Below are positions 42,419-51,940 of a DNA stretch of 64,000 bases, piece by piece. Under the pieces are notes generated by a model, which was not told the DNA's origin, searched no databases, and worked only from the letters and a program-made list of their open reading frames with translations. Positions within the stretch are counted from its first letter, which is position 1. Each line of letters begins with the position of its first letter. This DNA is from JBKQHQ01 sp052148715 (GTDB lineage Bacteria; Pseudomonadota; Alphaproteobacteria; Rhizobiales; Xanthobacteraceae), in the NCBI GenBank assembly GCA_052148715.1, contig JBKQHQ010000279.1, positions 25,721 through 89,720 of the forward strand. Direction: 5' to 3'. A program made the translations under genes and the position numbers.

Positions 42419-43414
42419 ATGCGCGTCGAGACACGGCTTGAGATGGCTTCGCTTGGTTGGCCGCATCTTCTGCGGCGAGCCACCGCGGGCTTCGCCGGAA
42501 AATGCTTCGGGAGTGCCGCGCTGGTCCTCACCATCGCGACGCTCGGGGGCGCGCCGGCGCTGGCGCAGAACGTCGGCACGGCCTCCGCGGTCAATCCCGC
42601 CTCGACCGGCAAGCCGCCCGGCGGTGCCGTGCGCACGCTCACGCTCGGCTCCGAGGTCGTTCACAACGAGCGCATCCAGACCGACGCCGCCGGCTCGGTT
42701 CAGCTCCTGTTCGTCGACAAGACCTCGATGAGCATCGGACCGAACAGCGACGTAACGATCGACGAATACGTTTTCGATCCCAACGCCAATACCGGCAAGA
42801 TGGCGGTCACGGTCAGCAAGGGCGTGATGCGCTTCGTCGGCGGGCAAGTAAGCCACACCGGCGATGCCACCGTGACGACCCCCTCGGCCTCGATCGGCAT
42901 CCGCGGCGGCACCGTCATCTTCGACGCCAAGGGGACCATCGTCAGCCTGTTCGGCAAGCTGACGATCACCGGCAAGAATGGCGATCCGTTTATGCTCTAC
43001 CGTCCGAACATGTTCGTCAATTTAGGCCCGGGCGGGTCGCTGACGCCGCAGTTCGTGACGCAGGAGATGATCGCGTTCTACAATGCGCGGTTCCAGGCCA
43101 AGCCCGGCCAGACCGGAGGCACCGGCCACCAAGTGACGGCGACGAGAGTGAACAACGAGCTTGCGCTTTACGACGTGACCGGCTCCATCTTGCCCACATT
43201 CTGGGCGGTGCAGTCGCCCACCACCACGACTGTGCCGACCGAGTGCAACGATCCTTCCTCGCCCATCTACATGACGGTCTGCACCACCTTCCAAACAACG
43301 CTTCAGTCCGTGCGACTGGGGGCGCAGACCGCGGCAGCGGCGGGAAGCGTGCCTCCTCCGCCACCCCCTCCCCCGCCCCCCTGTAACTATTGTTGGTACC
43401 GCGTCGGGCACTGA
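42419..43414 (+). CDS. FecR-domain protein, exported, with Pro-rich CxxC tail (paralogue 1)
   Basis: A 331-residue secreted protein. A signal sequence (SAALVLTIATLGGAPALAQ, cleavage near 50) is followed by a FecR-type beta domain (residues 70-190: GSVQLLFVDKTSMSIGPNSD, VTTPSASIGIRGGTV). The C-terminal part has a run of ten Pro and then CNYCWYRVGH, a CxxC pair. GAGGGAGG lies 6 bases before ATG 42419. FecR domains here stand without a sigma factor, in the FecR-only form seen in periplasmic or surface proteins. It is 12 bp after the barrel protein and is likely co-translated with it. Confidence 0.82.
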   Translation: MRVETRLEMASLGWPHLLRRATAGFAGKCFGSAALVLTIATLGGAPALAQNVGTASAVNPASTGKPPGGAVRTLTLGSEVVHNERIQTDAAGSVQLLFVDKTSMSIGPNSDVTIDEYVFDPNANTGKMAVTVSKGVMRFVGGQVSHTGDATVTTPSASIGIRGGTVIFDAKGTIVSLFGKLTITGKNGDPFMLYRPNMFVNLGPGGSLTPQFVTQEMIAFYNARFQAKPGQTGGTGHQVTATRVNNELALYDVTGSILPTFWAVQSPTTTTVPTECNDPSSPIYMTVCTTFQTTLQSVRLGAQTAAAAGSVPPPPPPPPPPCNYCWYRVGH

Positions 43415-43776
43415 ACTGACGCGCAAGCGGCAACGAGGTGCCGTCGGGGCGGGCTTGAAGGACGCCCACACGAAGGGCCCTCGACAATTGTCCAGGAAAA
43501 ATCGCCGCGGAAATGTGGCGCGGCCGCGGCAGTAGCGGCCGGCGGCATGGCTGTACGACGACGCCCCCCGTGTGACGCCGCACTTGCCGCCAGGCCGAAC
43601 CATCCAGCCGGCATGCGCGGCGGGCCGCAGCCCTGTGCGATAGGTCACAGGCCCTTCCTTGCCGGCCGTGCTCTCCTTACTCAATGGCGCTCAGAGCGCG
43701 CGCGGTCCTACGCGAGAGAACGATACGCGACTTTCTTGCGGCTCGTTTCCCGAAGTGGCGTGAAGGAGTCCGAATC
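43415..43776. other. 362-bp intergenic region between the two FecR paralogues
   Basis: No gene is supported. The region is GC-rich; the usual promoter signals could not be recognised. The space is large compared with the 12 bp between the barrel and FecR 1 genes, so FecR 2 may have its own promoter. Confidence 0.45.
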
Positions 43777-44673
43777 ATGCGTTTCCACCGGGAGCTTAAC
43801 GGCGCCAAGGGCGTCGGGCTGATCCTGACAATGGTGACGCTCGGCACGATACCGGCGCTGGCCCAGACGGTAGGCACCGCGGCCGCGGTCAATCCGGCCT
43901 CGACCGGAAAGCCTCCGGGCGGCAGCGTGCGGACGCTCACGATTGGCTCCGACGTCGTTCACAACGAGCGCATCCATACCGACGCCGCCGGCTCGGTTCA
44001 GCTCCTGTTCGTCGACAAGACCGCGATGAGCATCGGACCGAACAGCGACGTGACGATCGACGAATACGTTTTTGATCCGAATACGAATACCGGCAGGATG
44101 GCGGTGACGGTCGGCAAGGGTGTCATGCGTTTCGTCGGCGGCCAAGTGAGCCACGACGGCGAGGCGACTGTGACGACCCCCTCCGCCTCGATCGGCATCC
44201 GCGGCGGCACGGCCATCTTCGATGCGCGGGGAACCGTCATCAATCTCTATGGCCGCCAGACGATCACCGCCCGGGACGGCACACCGGTCTCGCTCTATCG
44301 CCCCGGCGCCTTCGTCAATGTCGGCCGCGGTGGCGCGGCGTCCTCGCCCGGTTTTGCGTCGGCGCAGATGCTGGCCGCATACAATTCCGCCTTCGAGGCC
44401 AAGCCGGGACAGACCGGAGGCAGGCGGGACCGGCTGACGCGGCGGCAGGTGGATGCGCTCCTGGCGCATAACGTGACCGGTTCCATCACGCCCCGCACCC
44501 TGGCCTATGGCGGCCCGACCACGTGCCACGACCCCTCGGCGCCCCGATATATGCAGGTCTGCACCACCTTCGAGACAACCGCGCAGGCCATCCAGCAAAG
44601 CGTGCAAAGCGCCGCGGCGTTAACGGCGGCGGGCCAGCTGGCGATGCCGCGCATGCCTCCCCGGGGCCGTTGA
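43777..44673 (+). CDS. FecR-domain protein, exported (paralogue 2)
   Basis: A 298-residue paralogue of the preceding FecR protein. Signal peptide GLILTMVTLGTIPALAQ; FecR domain with GSVQLLFVDKTAMSIGPNSD and VTTPSASIGIRGGTA. It shares VNPASTGKPPGG and long nearly identical DNA with paralogue 1, including bases around 42680-42770 and 43980-44070. It lacks the poly-Pro/CxxC tail and ends MPRMPPRGR. GGAG precedes ATG 43777 by 8 bases. It is probably the product of a local duplication that then lost or never gained the tail. Expected location is periplasm or cell surface. Confidence 0.82.
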   Translation: MRFHRELNGAKGVGLILTMVTLGTIPALAQTVGTAAAVNPASTGKPPGGSVRTLTIGSDVVHNERIHTDAAGSVQLLFVDKTAMSIGPNSDVTIDEYVFDPNTNTGRMAVTVGKGVMRFVGGQVSHDGEATVTTPSASIGIRGGTAIFDARGTVINLYGRQTITARDGTPVSLYRPGAFVNVGRGGAASSPGFASAQMLAAYNSAFEAKPGQTGGRRDRLTRRQVDALLAHNVTGSITPRTLAYGGPTTCHDPSAPRYMQVCTTFETTAQAIQQSVQSAAALTAAGQLAMPRMPPRGR

Positions 44674-44805
44674 GCCGGTCCCGCCAGCACGCAGGAACGT
44701 CGCTCGCCCTCCGCTAACCCTGCCGTTGCCCGCGGTTGTGCCGCCTTGGGTAACGAACTATCCTGAATGCCCTCGCGAGGGTGTGACGGCGAGGGGGTGG
44801 TCTAC

Positions 44806-47067
44806 TTGCAAGCGATGACGGGGTGGCGCGCGCGGCTCGCCCATTGGGGACGGAGCAAACACAGCAAGACGGCGCTCGTCGTGGTCGTCGCCGCCGGCGT
44901 TCTTACCGCCGTCACGCTCCTGCGATTGGTTGATCCCCGTTTTCTTGTCGAGATGCGCGAGCACACATTCGATGCCTACCAGCAAATCCACCCTCGGCCC
45001 TATGGTGACTATCCGGTCCGCATCGTCGATATCGACGACGCCTCGCTGGCGGCGCTCGGACAATGGCCGTGGCCCCGCACCCGTCTCGCCACCCTCGTCG
45101 ACCGACTGAACGAGCTCGGCGCGGCGGTCATAACGTTCGACGCCGTCTTTGCGGAGCCTGATCGCTCCAGCCCCGAGCGAATTGCGAACGAGTTGCCGGC
45201 AGGCGCCGGCGAGGACTTGCGGCCCGTCCGCGAGTTGCTCGGCCGCCTGCCGGATCACGACCAGGTATTCGCGTCCGCAATCGAGCGAGCCCCGGTGGTC
45301 AGCGGCTTTACCCCGCTGCCCACGAAGAATGATCGCCGGCCGCCGAGGAAGGCCAGTATCTCGTCGCAGGGGCTCGCCGCGAGCAAGATTGTCCGCCCGC
45401 GCTTTCAGGGGGCGACGAGCAACCTTCCGGTCATCGACCAGGCCCTCAAGGGGGTTGGCGGCATCATTATCAGCTTCGACGACCGGGCCGGCATCGTCCG
45501 CCGCGTTCCGATGCTGTATTCGGACGGGGTCGAGGTCTACCCGGGCCTGGTGGCCGAGGCCTTGCGGATTGCTCAGGCCGGCGGAAGCATCAGCACGCGC
45601 AGCACGAGCGCCAGCGGCGAGCTCGACAGCGGGCGCCCGGCGCTGGTCAGCATGCGCATCGGCAGGTTGCCCTTGCCGCTGACGCCGAACGGCGAGCTGT
45701 GGCTCTACTACGACCACAATCGGCCGGAGCGCTATGTTTCGGTCAAGGATGTCCTCGACCCAAGCCGAGACGGCGAGATCCGGCCGCGCATCCAAGGTCA
45801 AATCGTCTTTGTCGGCACGTCGGCGCGCGGCTTGCTCGACAGCCGCATCACCACGCTCGGCGAATACGTGCCGGGCGTCTCGATCCACGCGCAGATGGCC
45901 GAGCAAATCGTATCGCAGACATTTCTCAGCCGCCCCGATTGGGCGGATGGGGCAGAGATCACCGCCACGATTTTCCTCGGCGTGCTGCTGACCCTCTTGT
46001 TGCTCGTGCTCGGCTCGGGCTTCGCGCTCGCCATCGGCACCGCGGTGATCTCGCTCGGCGTCGTGGGTTCCTGGCACGCGTTCTCGTCGTACGGCGTTCT
46101 GCTCGATCCGATCTATCCCTCGATCGGCGCGCTGGCCGTCACCTTTGCGGTGACGGGGGTCCTCTATGTGGCGACTGATAGAGAGCGCAAGTTCGTTCGC
46201 CAAGTGTTCGGCCAATATCATGCGCCGGAGCTTTTGGCCAAGCTCGAGCGCGCGCCGCATTTGATGCGGCTCGGCGGCGAGATCCGCCCGCTGAGCATCA
46301 TGTTCATGGATGTGCGCGGGTTCACGCCCATCGCCGAGCAGCTTTCAGCCGAAGAGCTCGTGCATTTTCTCAACACGCTCCTCTCCCCGCTCTCCGATGC
46401 CATCGAGGACGAGCTCGGGTTCATCGACAAATATGTCGGCGACGCCATCATGGCATTCTGGAACGCGCCGCTCGACATGCCGGATCATGCGGCGCGCGCC
46501 TGCCGCGCGGCCTTGCGCATGCGCGCGGCCATGACACGGCTGAACGCCGCCGATGCATTCGGCTTCAAGGCAAGAGGACACGCGGAGGCGGACGTGCACA
46601 TCCGCATCGGCATCAACACCGGAGAGGCCTGCGTCGGCAATATGGGCTCGGAGAAGCGCTTCAATTATTCGGCGTTGGGGGATGCCGTGAACGTCGCTTC
46701 GCGCATCGAGGCGGGCGCCAAGGGCTTTGGCGTCGACATCCTCGTCGCGCAGGATACCGCGCGCGCGGCGAGCGGCTTTGCCTTCCTCGAGGCCGGCGAG
46801 CAATCGCTGAAAGGCAAGTCGCACGCGACCTCGCTGTTCGCCCTCGTCGGCGATCCCGACGTGGCGGCGAGTGCGTCATTCGAGAAGCTTGCGCAGGCGC
46901 ATGGCCGGCTGATCGCGGCGCTGCGAACGAGCGACATCGCGGCCGCGGCGGCAGCGCTTCTCTCTTGCCGCCAGCTCGCCGACCCGGAACTGTCCGCCTT
47001 CTATGATGGGTTCGACGCGCGGGTTCGCTCGCTTACGGCCAGCCCGGCAAGCGAAGCCGCCGAATGA
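44806..47067 (+). CDS. CHASE2-domain adenylate/guanylate cyclase, membrane-bound
   Basis: A 753-residue sensor enzyme. An N-terminal membrane segment (about 22-42) is followed by a periplasmic CHASE2 domain (about 50-370; VRIVDIDDASLAALGQWPWP, IVFVGTSARGLLDSR). Three membrane helices follow at about 385-460, then a class III cyclase domain (about 490-690): metal Asp in IMFMDVRGFTP and KYVGDAIMAFWN, and the transition-state NVASR. The start is TTG 44806 (GAGGGGGTGG 5 bases before), with ATG 44815 as the alternative. It probably makes cAMP in response to an envelope signal, possibly from the FecR proteins encoded just upstream. Confidence 0.88.
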   Translation: MQAMTGWRARLAHWGRSKHSKTALVVVVAAGVLTAVTLLRLVDPRFLVEMREHTFDAYQQIHPRPYGDYPVRIVDIDDASLAALGQWPWPRTRLATLVDRLNELGAAVITFDAVFAEPDRSSPERIANELPAGAGEDLRPVRELLGRLPDHDQVFASAIERAPVVSGFTPLPTKNDRRPPRKASISSQGLAASKIVRPRFQGATSNLPVIDQALKGVGGIIISFDDRAGIVRRVPMLYSDGVEVYPGLVAEALRIAQAGGSISTRSTSASGELDSGRPALVSMRIGRLPLPLTPNGELWLYYDHNRPERYVSVKDVLDPSRDGEIRPRIQGQIVFVGTSARGLLDSRITTLGEYVPGVSIHAQMAEQIVSQTFLSRPDWADGAEITATIFLGVLLTLLLLVLGSGFALAIGTAVISLGVVGSWHAFSSYGVLLDPIYPSIGALAVTFAVTGVLYVATDRERKFVRQVFGQYHAPELLAKLERAPHLMRLGGEIRPLSIMFMDVRGFTPIAEQLSAEELVHFLNTLLSPLSDAIEDELGFIDKYVGDAIMAFWNAPLDMPDHAARACRAALRMRAAMTRLNAADAFGFKARGHAEADVHIRIGINTGEACVGNMGSEKRFNYSALGDAVNVASRIEAGAKGFGVDILVAQDTARAASGFAFLEAGEQSLKGKSHATSLFALVGDPDVAASASFEKLAQAHGRLIAALRTSDIAAAAAALLSCRQLADPELSAFYDGFDARVRSLTASPASEAAE

Positions 47068-47188
47068 AGCTTAGTGTCAGGCGCTGCCGCCGCCCAAAGG
47101 AACGAACCGTCGACGCTGACGCCGGGATAGACCTGCTTGAGTGCTTTCCAAATATCGCGCCCTGACCAAAGCAGCCTTGGAGGGAACC

Positions 47189-47578
47189 GTGTCGTTTGCC
47201 ATCGATCATATCGATCATCTGGTCTTGAACTGCCACGACGTTGAAGTCACCGCGGCCTGGTATCAGCGGGCGCTCGGCATGGAGCGGGAAGAATTCGGCC
47301 CCGACCGACGCATCGCCCTCAAATTCGGAACCCAGAAGATCAATTTGCGCCCGACCGGCGCGCCGAATTGGGATACCGGAAAGGCTGACATCCCGGGTTC
47401 CGCCGATTTCTGCTTGATAACGAGGGTCGTTCCCGACGACACGGTCCGCCATCTTCAGGCGTGCGGTGTCGCAATCGCCGCCGGGCCTACCCCGAAGACC
47501 GGCGCGCGCGGACCGATGATGTCCGTCTACTGCCGAGATCCGGACGGCAATTTGGTCGAGATCGCGCATTACGCGTAG
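47189..47578 (+). CDS. VOC-superfamily (glyoxalase/dioxygenase fold) protein
   Basis: A 129-residue vicinal-oxygen-chelate protein. Metal residues are expected at H in IDHIDHLVLN and E in DGNLVEIAHY; the body contains RALGMEREEF and MMSVYCRDPD. GGAGGG precedes GTG 47189 by 5 bases. It could be a virulence-type VOC, a fosfomycin/glyoxalase homologue or a small ring-cleavage enzyme; the sequence does not discriminate. It follows the cyclase gene by 121 bp and is convergent with the DUF4384 gene. Confidence 0.82.
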   Translation: MSFAIDHIDHLVLNCHDVEVTAAWYQRALGMEREEFGPDRRIALKFGTQKINLRPTGAPNWDTGKADIPGSADFCLITRVVPDDTVRHLQACGVAIAAGPTPKTGARGPMMSVYCRDPDGNLVEIAHYA

Positions 47579-47632
47579 CGCGGAGATCGAGCGGGGCTTC
47601 CGCTTCCAACAAGACGGAAACCGCTCCGAGCG

Positions 47633-48973
47633 TCAACGTACGATTTCGTAGCCGGTCACGCCGAAGGCCCAACGCTGCAATTCGTCGCCGGCGCTCTCTT
47701 TTTGCGCTAGCCAAGCCTTGATCTGGTAGATGAAGCTCAGCAGATAGCTCGCCCCATCGCCGACCGGGACGAAACCCCTGTTCCTAAGCGACCTGCTGGT
47801 GACCATACGATCGACTTGGAAGTCTTCCGGCGCAACGAAGGCCAAAAGAATTCCCTTGCCGACCGGCTCGACGGCCTGGAAGCTCCGCAGGGAGCCGGGG
47901 TAGTTGTCCGCCGGAATCAATACCCGCCGCCCAACATTGATGCGGCCGATATCGTCCTCCGCAAGATATTTGTTGGGGTAGATCAGCGTCACATGGCGAT
48001 CGGCATCGATATCAAGAATAACCAGGCGGCCTTGGACCAGTGTCTCGGCCTCGAACCGGAACCGTCCGCCAATCTTGACGCGGTTGCCTCCGGCGACTCT
48101 GATCTGCACCCGGCCGCGCGCCGGGCCGAGGAGCGCGTCGAGCTCATGGATCGCTTCTCCGAGTTGAGCCTCGGACAAATCTTGATCCGCCGCGAGTTCT
48201 GGGGGGTGCTGCGCGGGTGGTTGGGTCGCGGTATCCTTCGCAGGCGCCGCTGGCGGCGGTGCCTCCGTCACCACCAGGTGCAACGTGCGCTGCACGATGC
48301 CGAGCGCGGCGCCCCGAAACGTCAAGGTCGCGTCATAAGTGCCGGGCGCAATGATCTTTGCCGAAGGAAGCAGGCTCAACTTCACTTCCCCCGAGCCATC
48401 GGCCGCAAGGTCTCCTTGGGTGGGTGAGACACTCAGCCAATCAGGCCCTTTGCTCTGCATCGACCATCGGAGTCCGTTTCCGTCGGCCACGAGACGTACC
48501 GACGCATCAGAAGGGTTGAACGGACCGCCTTGCGTGCCGGCGAACGCAAAACCGTTCGGCGGCTCCGCAGTCAATGCCCCCGCCAGTCGCGCGTATCTGC
48601 CTGAAGGACACGCCCATGAGCCGGTGTGGACCGTGTTTCTCCAGTTGGTCGTCCCATCATCCAGGAAATTTATGTAGTACGAGCATCGATATTGGCGATG
48701 ATTGTTGTCGACCCCCTCGAAGGCGAAGTTGGCGCCGCTCTCGATCGTGCTTGCCACGCGCGCGGCCGGCCCGCTTGTTTGCCATACGTCGCCGCTGCGC
48801 TTTACATCGATGCTCTGCCCCGTATCGAGATGATTCCATCCTCCGATCAGGGATTCAAAAGCCGACTCCTGCGCATTACCGGGGCCAACCAGCAATAGGC
48901 CGGACAGGGCGCCGAAAAGAAATCGACAGACAACCTTGGCAATGAGCCCACTTTGGCACGGCGTGTTTGTCAT
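47633..48973 (-). CDS. DUF4384 domain protein, exported
   Basis: A 446-residue exported protein. Signal peptide (about residues 14-34). A central part (about 35-230) has SVSPTQGDLAADGSGEVKLS, which resembles BACON/Ig-like repeats, followed by a Pro/Ala-rich linker (about 240-260). The C-terminal DUF4384-type domain begins at about 300: LVILDIDADRHVTLIYPN and INVGRRVLIP. DUF4384 is often part of caspase-like or serine/threonine-kinase related envelope proteins. Here it is unlinked to any protease. Function unknown. Confidence 0.78.
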   Translation of the reverse strand: MTNTPCQSGLIAKVVCRFLFGALSGLLLVGPGNAQESAFESLIGGWNHLDTGQSIDVKRSGDVWQTSGPAARVASTIESGANFAFEGVDNNHRQYRCSYYINFLDDGTTNWRNTVHTGSWACPSGRYARLAGALTAEPPNGFAFAGTQGGPFNPSDASVRLVADGNGLRWSMQSKGPDWLSVSPTQGDLAADGSGEVKLSLLPSAKIIAPGTYDATLTFRGAALGIVQRTLHLVVTEAPPPAAPAKDTATQPPAQHPPELAADQDLSEAQLGEAIHELDALLGPARGRVQIRVAGGNRVKIGGRFRFEAETLVQGRLVILDIDADRHVTLIYPNKYLAEDDIGRINVGRRVLIPADNYPGSLRSFQAVEPVGKGILLAFVAPEDFQVDRMVTSRSLRNRGFVPVGDGASYLLSFIYQIKAWLAQKESAGDELQRWAFGVTGYEIVR

Positions 48974-49180
48974 CTCTCATTCTCGATCGCACTTCGGGAG
49001 CTAAAGAAACGTTCGTTTGTCGGCAAGCATCACGCCGCCAGCTCGTGCGGCATGCGCACCACGCCGAGGTCGTTTTCATACCCGATGCGCGGAACAAGGG
49101 CCAGCGGTCGTTGCGCACAAATCGATGACTGTATCAGCCGCGTTGCGTCGCCTTCCGCCCGCCGCGCGCTCCCTGTCGGG

Positions 49181-49813
49181 TCAACCTTCCGGTGCCGGGC
49201 CGCACCAGCCGGGCAGATAGTTGGCGTCCTCGCTCTTAGCGAGTTGCAACGCAGTCTCGGCCGCATGGCCGAAGTCGCGCTCGACGGCTTTGCGCTTGAT
49301 GCGGCGCCGCAAAAAGTCCGCCCAAAGGAATTCACTGAAGGGCGTCGTATCCTTGGCGAAGCCTCCGGCTCGTCGCAACTCACCGGCGAGCGACCGGAAA
49401 GGGTCATCCACGAGCTCGGCGACCGATTTGGGGATGTCCTTGTAGCCGCGTCGGCGACCCTCGTCGTCGAACGGATGCATCCAGCTGCGATTGTCGAGGA
49501 CAAACCAGAAAGCGTCGTGCTCGAGCTTGCCCAAATTCGCCACGACGGTGACGAGCACCTTCTTGACGCCTTCGTCATGCAGCGCGCGGGCGAGGTGGTG
49601 ATGATCGATGACGTAGTGTTGGCCCCCCGGTCCGAGAATGACCGGGATCATATGTTTGCCAAGAAATTCAGCGCTCTTCTTCCCGCTCTTGCCGCTCTGC
49701 GCACGCCAACGCTTGCGCTTGGCTTCCACCTCGCGCATCCCCACAGTGATCTGGGTTGGATGCAGATCGGCGATGGCAACGGGATGGAGAATCGGATCGC
49801 GGATCGTGTTCAT
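49181..49813 (-). CDS. ParB-like nuclease-fold protein (PF08857-like)
   Basis: A 210-residue protein resembling the stand-alone ParBc_2 group. The region around YVIDHHHLARAL is the hallmark triple His, preceded by LHPTQITVGMREVEAK. GGAGAGG precedes ATG 49813 by 6 bases. It lacks the helix-turn-helix and dimerisation domains of partition ParB, so it does not act in chromosome segregation. A CTPase or phosphate-transfer role is possible. It stands alone between the DUF4384 and FAD monooxygenase genes, with a Cys/Pro-rich end (WCGPAPEG). Confidence 0.72.
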   Translation of the reverse strand: MNTIRDPILHPVAIADLHPTQITVGMREVEAKRKRWRAQSGKSGKKSAEFLGKHMIPVILGPGGQHYVIDHHHLARALHDEGVKKVLVTVVANLGKLEHDAFWFVLDNRSWMHPFDDEGRRRGYKDIPKSVAELVDDPFRSLAGELRRAGGFAKDTTPFSEFLWADFLRRRIKRKAVERDFGHAAETALQLAKSEDANYLPGWCGPAPEG

Positions 49814-49956
49814 GTCGACCTCTCCATTCAATGGCAACCGAGCCGAGCCCAACGCTGGTTTGATGCAATCCTGTCACGCGCCGTTGGGGGGCTTCAGGTT
49901 TTGGCTCGAAAAAACCGCCCTCTCTTTGACTTGCCGCATCTTCGCGGGCGACCGCT

Positions 49957-51561
49957 TCAATGGCCCGTTGCGATCGCGGCCAGTCCTTGTGGCGACTCGG
50001 GCGGCCGATGGCCGCGCCAGACGATGTGCAGGTCGGGGCGCAGCAACAGTAGGTCGTAGCCGTAGATGTCGCGCGCCGTCGCGTCTTGGATGTCGAGCAC
50101 GGCGAACGGGGCTCCAAGCGCCTTGAAAGCCCGCTCAAGCCCGCCGCAGTCCGCGTCGGAGCCGCCGAGCCGGATGAGCGTGTAACCTTGGCCGATCCGG
50201 TCCTGTACCGGCACGCCGTCTTCGAGCCAGACATGCGGCAGGCGCGCGCCCGGCCAGGTGGTCGGCACGTATTCCCTGAAATTGTGCGCGGGCCCCTCGC
50301 CCGGCTCCGAGGCGATCAATGGCGAACCGACATATCGGTAGCCGAGCTCGGCGCCGATCATCTCGTTGGTCTTGGGCTGCTCGACCGCGGCAACGTCAAT
50401 GAGGTGCTTGCGCGATGCGGCACCGTCCCGGGTGTCGTCGGCAATATTGGGCCGCCACATGGAGCGCCATTTCCGCCGCCCGAGGGAGGCATAGCGCGAG
50501 GCTGCCACGTTGCGCTCCCCGATCTGCCGGCGCTCGATCTCGTAGGACGGAAGCAGGTTCGGCCCGCCCCATCCCTGCAGCGTGCCGGCGAGCTTCCAGG
50601 CAAGGTCGATGGCGTCGCCGACGCCGGTATTCATGCCAAGGCCGCCGGTCGGAATGACGAGGTGCACCGCGTCGCCGGCAAGAAACACCCGCCCGCCGCT
50701 GCCGTAGGAATCGGCCAGCAGCAGGTTCTGCTTCCATTGGCCGACATAGAGCATGTCGTACTTCACCGGCATCGCCACCGTCTTCTCGAACTGCGTCGCC
50801 ATCTCGGCGTCGCTGTCGACGACCGAATGCAAGGTGAAATGCTTGGTCGAGTCCTGGACGATGAGGAAAGTCGCCTTGTCGTCGGCGACATGGTAATGCC
50901 GCCCCTTGCCGATCGGAATGCGCTCGTAGAGGTCCTCGCAATAGTAAAGGGCTTGGCGCAGCTGCAGCAGGTTGCCCTCGCCCTGCAGCTTGATGCCCAA
51001 TTGCCGCCGCACCACGCTCGCGCCGCCGTCGCAGCCGACCAGATAGAGCGCTTCGATGCCGGAATGCGAGCCGTCGCTGTTCTTGACCTGCGCGGTCACC
51101 GATCCGTCTTGCTCCGTGAAGGCGACGAGTTCGCAGCCATAGCGGACCGTGACCGTCGGCATGTCGTCGGCCACGGACTTCAGCAGCGGCTCGAGCGTGT
51201 ATTGGGAAATTAGCTGATACGGCTCCAGCGGCTGCGACCCGTCGTTGGTCGCCGCAATCACCTTCTTCGCCTCCGCAACCGACGAATAGGGCAGATGCAA
51301 GAGCGGCGGCTCGACCACCGAGAGGACAATGAAGACGTCCATGGGACATTGCGCCGGCAGCCCGGCAGCGCGCACCTTGCCGGCCAACCCCATCCGGCGA
51401 TAAATCTCCATCGTGCGAGCGTTGCAGCGCTCCATCTTGGGAAGGAATTGCGGCGCCTCCTTTTGCTCGATCAAGGTGCAGCGGACGCCTTGCTGGCCTA
51501 GCGCAATCGCCAGCGTCAATCCGGTCGGCCCACCGCCGACGACGAGAACCTGTGTGTCCAT
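49957..51561 (-). CDS. FAD-dependent aromatic monooxygenase (PobA/MhpA-like)
   Basis: A 534-residue flavoprotein hydroxylase. The FAD Rossmann motif is VLVVGGGPTGLTLAIALGQQ, the DG motif is CDGGASVVRRQLG, and the GD motif is GDAVHLVIPTGGLGMNTGVG. A thioredoxin-like C-terminal domain (about 400-534) is typical of phenol- and MhpA-type hydroxylases. The start at 51561 is set by the beginning of the FAD motif. It hydroxylates an aromatic ring using NAD(P)H and O2. There is no adjacent ring-cleavage gene. Confidence 0.87.
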   Translation of the reverse strand: MDTQVLVVGGGPTGLTLAIALGQQGVRCTLIEQKEAPQFLPKMERCNARTMEIYRRMGLAGKVRAAGLPAQCPMDVFIVLSVVEPPLLHLPYSSVAEAKKVIAATNDGSQPLEPYQLISQYTLEPLLKSVADDMPTVTVRYGCELVAFTEQDGSVTAQVKNSDGSHSGIEALYLVGCDGGASVVRRQLGIKLQGEGNLLQLRQALYYCEDLYERIPIGKGRHYHVADDKATFLIVQDSTKHFTLHSVVDSDAEMATQFEKTVAMPVKYDMLYVGQWKQNLLLADSYGSGGRVFLAGDAVHLVIPTGGLGMNTGVGDAIDLAWKLAGTLQGWGGPNLLPSYEIERRQIGERNVAASRYASLGRRKWRSMWRPNIADDTRDGAASRKHLIDVAAVEQPKTNEMIGAELGYRYVGSPLIASEPGEGPAHNFREYVPTTWPGARLPHVWLEDGVPVQDRIGQGYTLIRLGGSDADCGGLERAFKALGAPFAVLDIQDATARDIYGYDLLLLRPDLHIVWRGHRPPESPQGLAAIATGH

Positions 51562-51940
51562 GCCTTTTATTGCCCAGTATCGACCCACGCTCTCTTAGCA
51601 AAGAGCTCGGCGGTTGCCCACCTGCGCCGCCGGACGACATGACATCGCTCACCGGCTGTGCCCCGCAATGGCTGCACCGGCATCGCCCCCGGCGCGCCGG
51701 GGCTCACTTGTCGTGCAGACGTCCAATCCGCGAGCTACAAATTCACGTTGACGTATCCCGCGGACTGAGTCATCGCTCGCCGGTCCGATTTCGTCGACGC
51801 GCGACATTGGGCAGGGGTCCTTCGACCATGTGTGGCGAAAACAGCAGTCAACCTAGCCAGCCGTCGTTGGTGCGAGCGGACGCCTGACCGCAAGCGTTAG
51901 GGCTCACCGCGCCGCCGCGACGGCCGATCCGAGGTGAGCC
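51562..51940. other. 379-bp intergenic region between divergent genes
   Basis: No gene supported. It lies between the FAD monooxygenase and ABC permease starts, so promoters of both should be here. A TTGACG hexamer near 51749 has no clear partner. No riboswitch-like or operator pattern was recognised. Confidence 0.45.

Noticed and set aside
49181..49813. ParB-like protein considered as a chromosome partition gene with a nearby origin
   Set aside because: There is no parA, no parS-like 16-bp palindrome and no HTH domain; it is the short stand-alone type.
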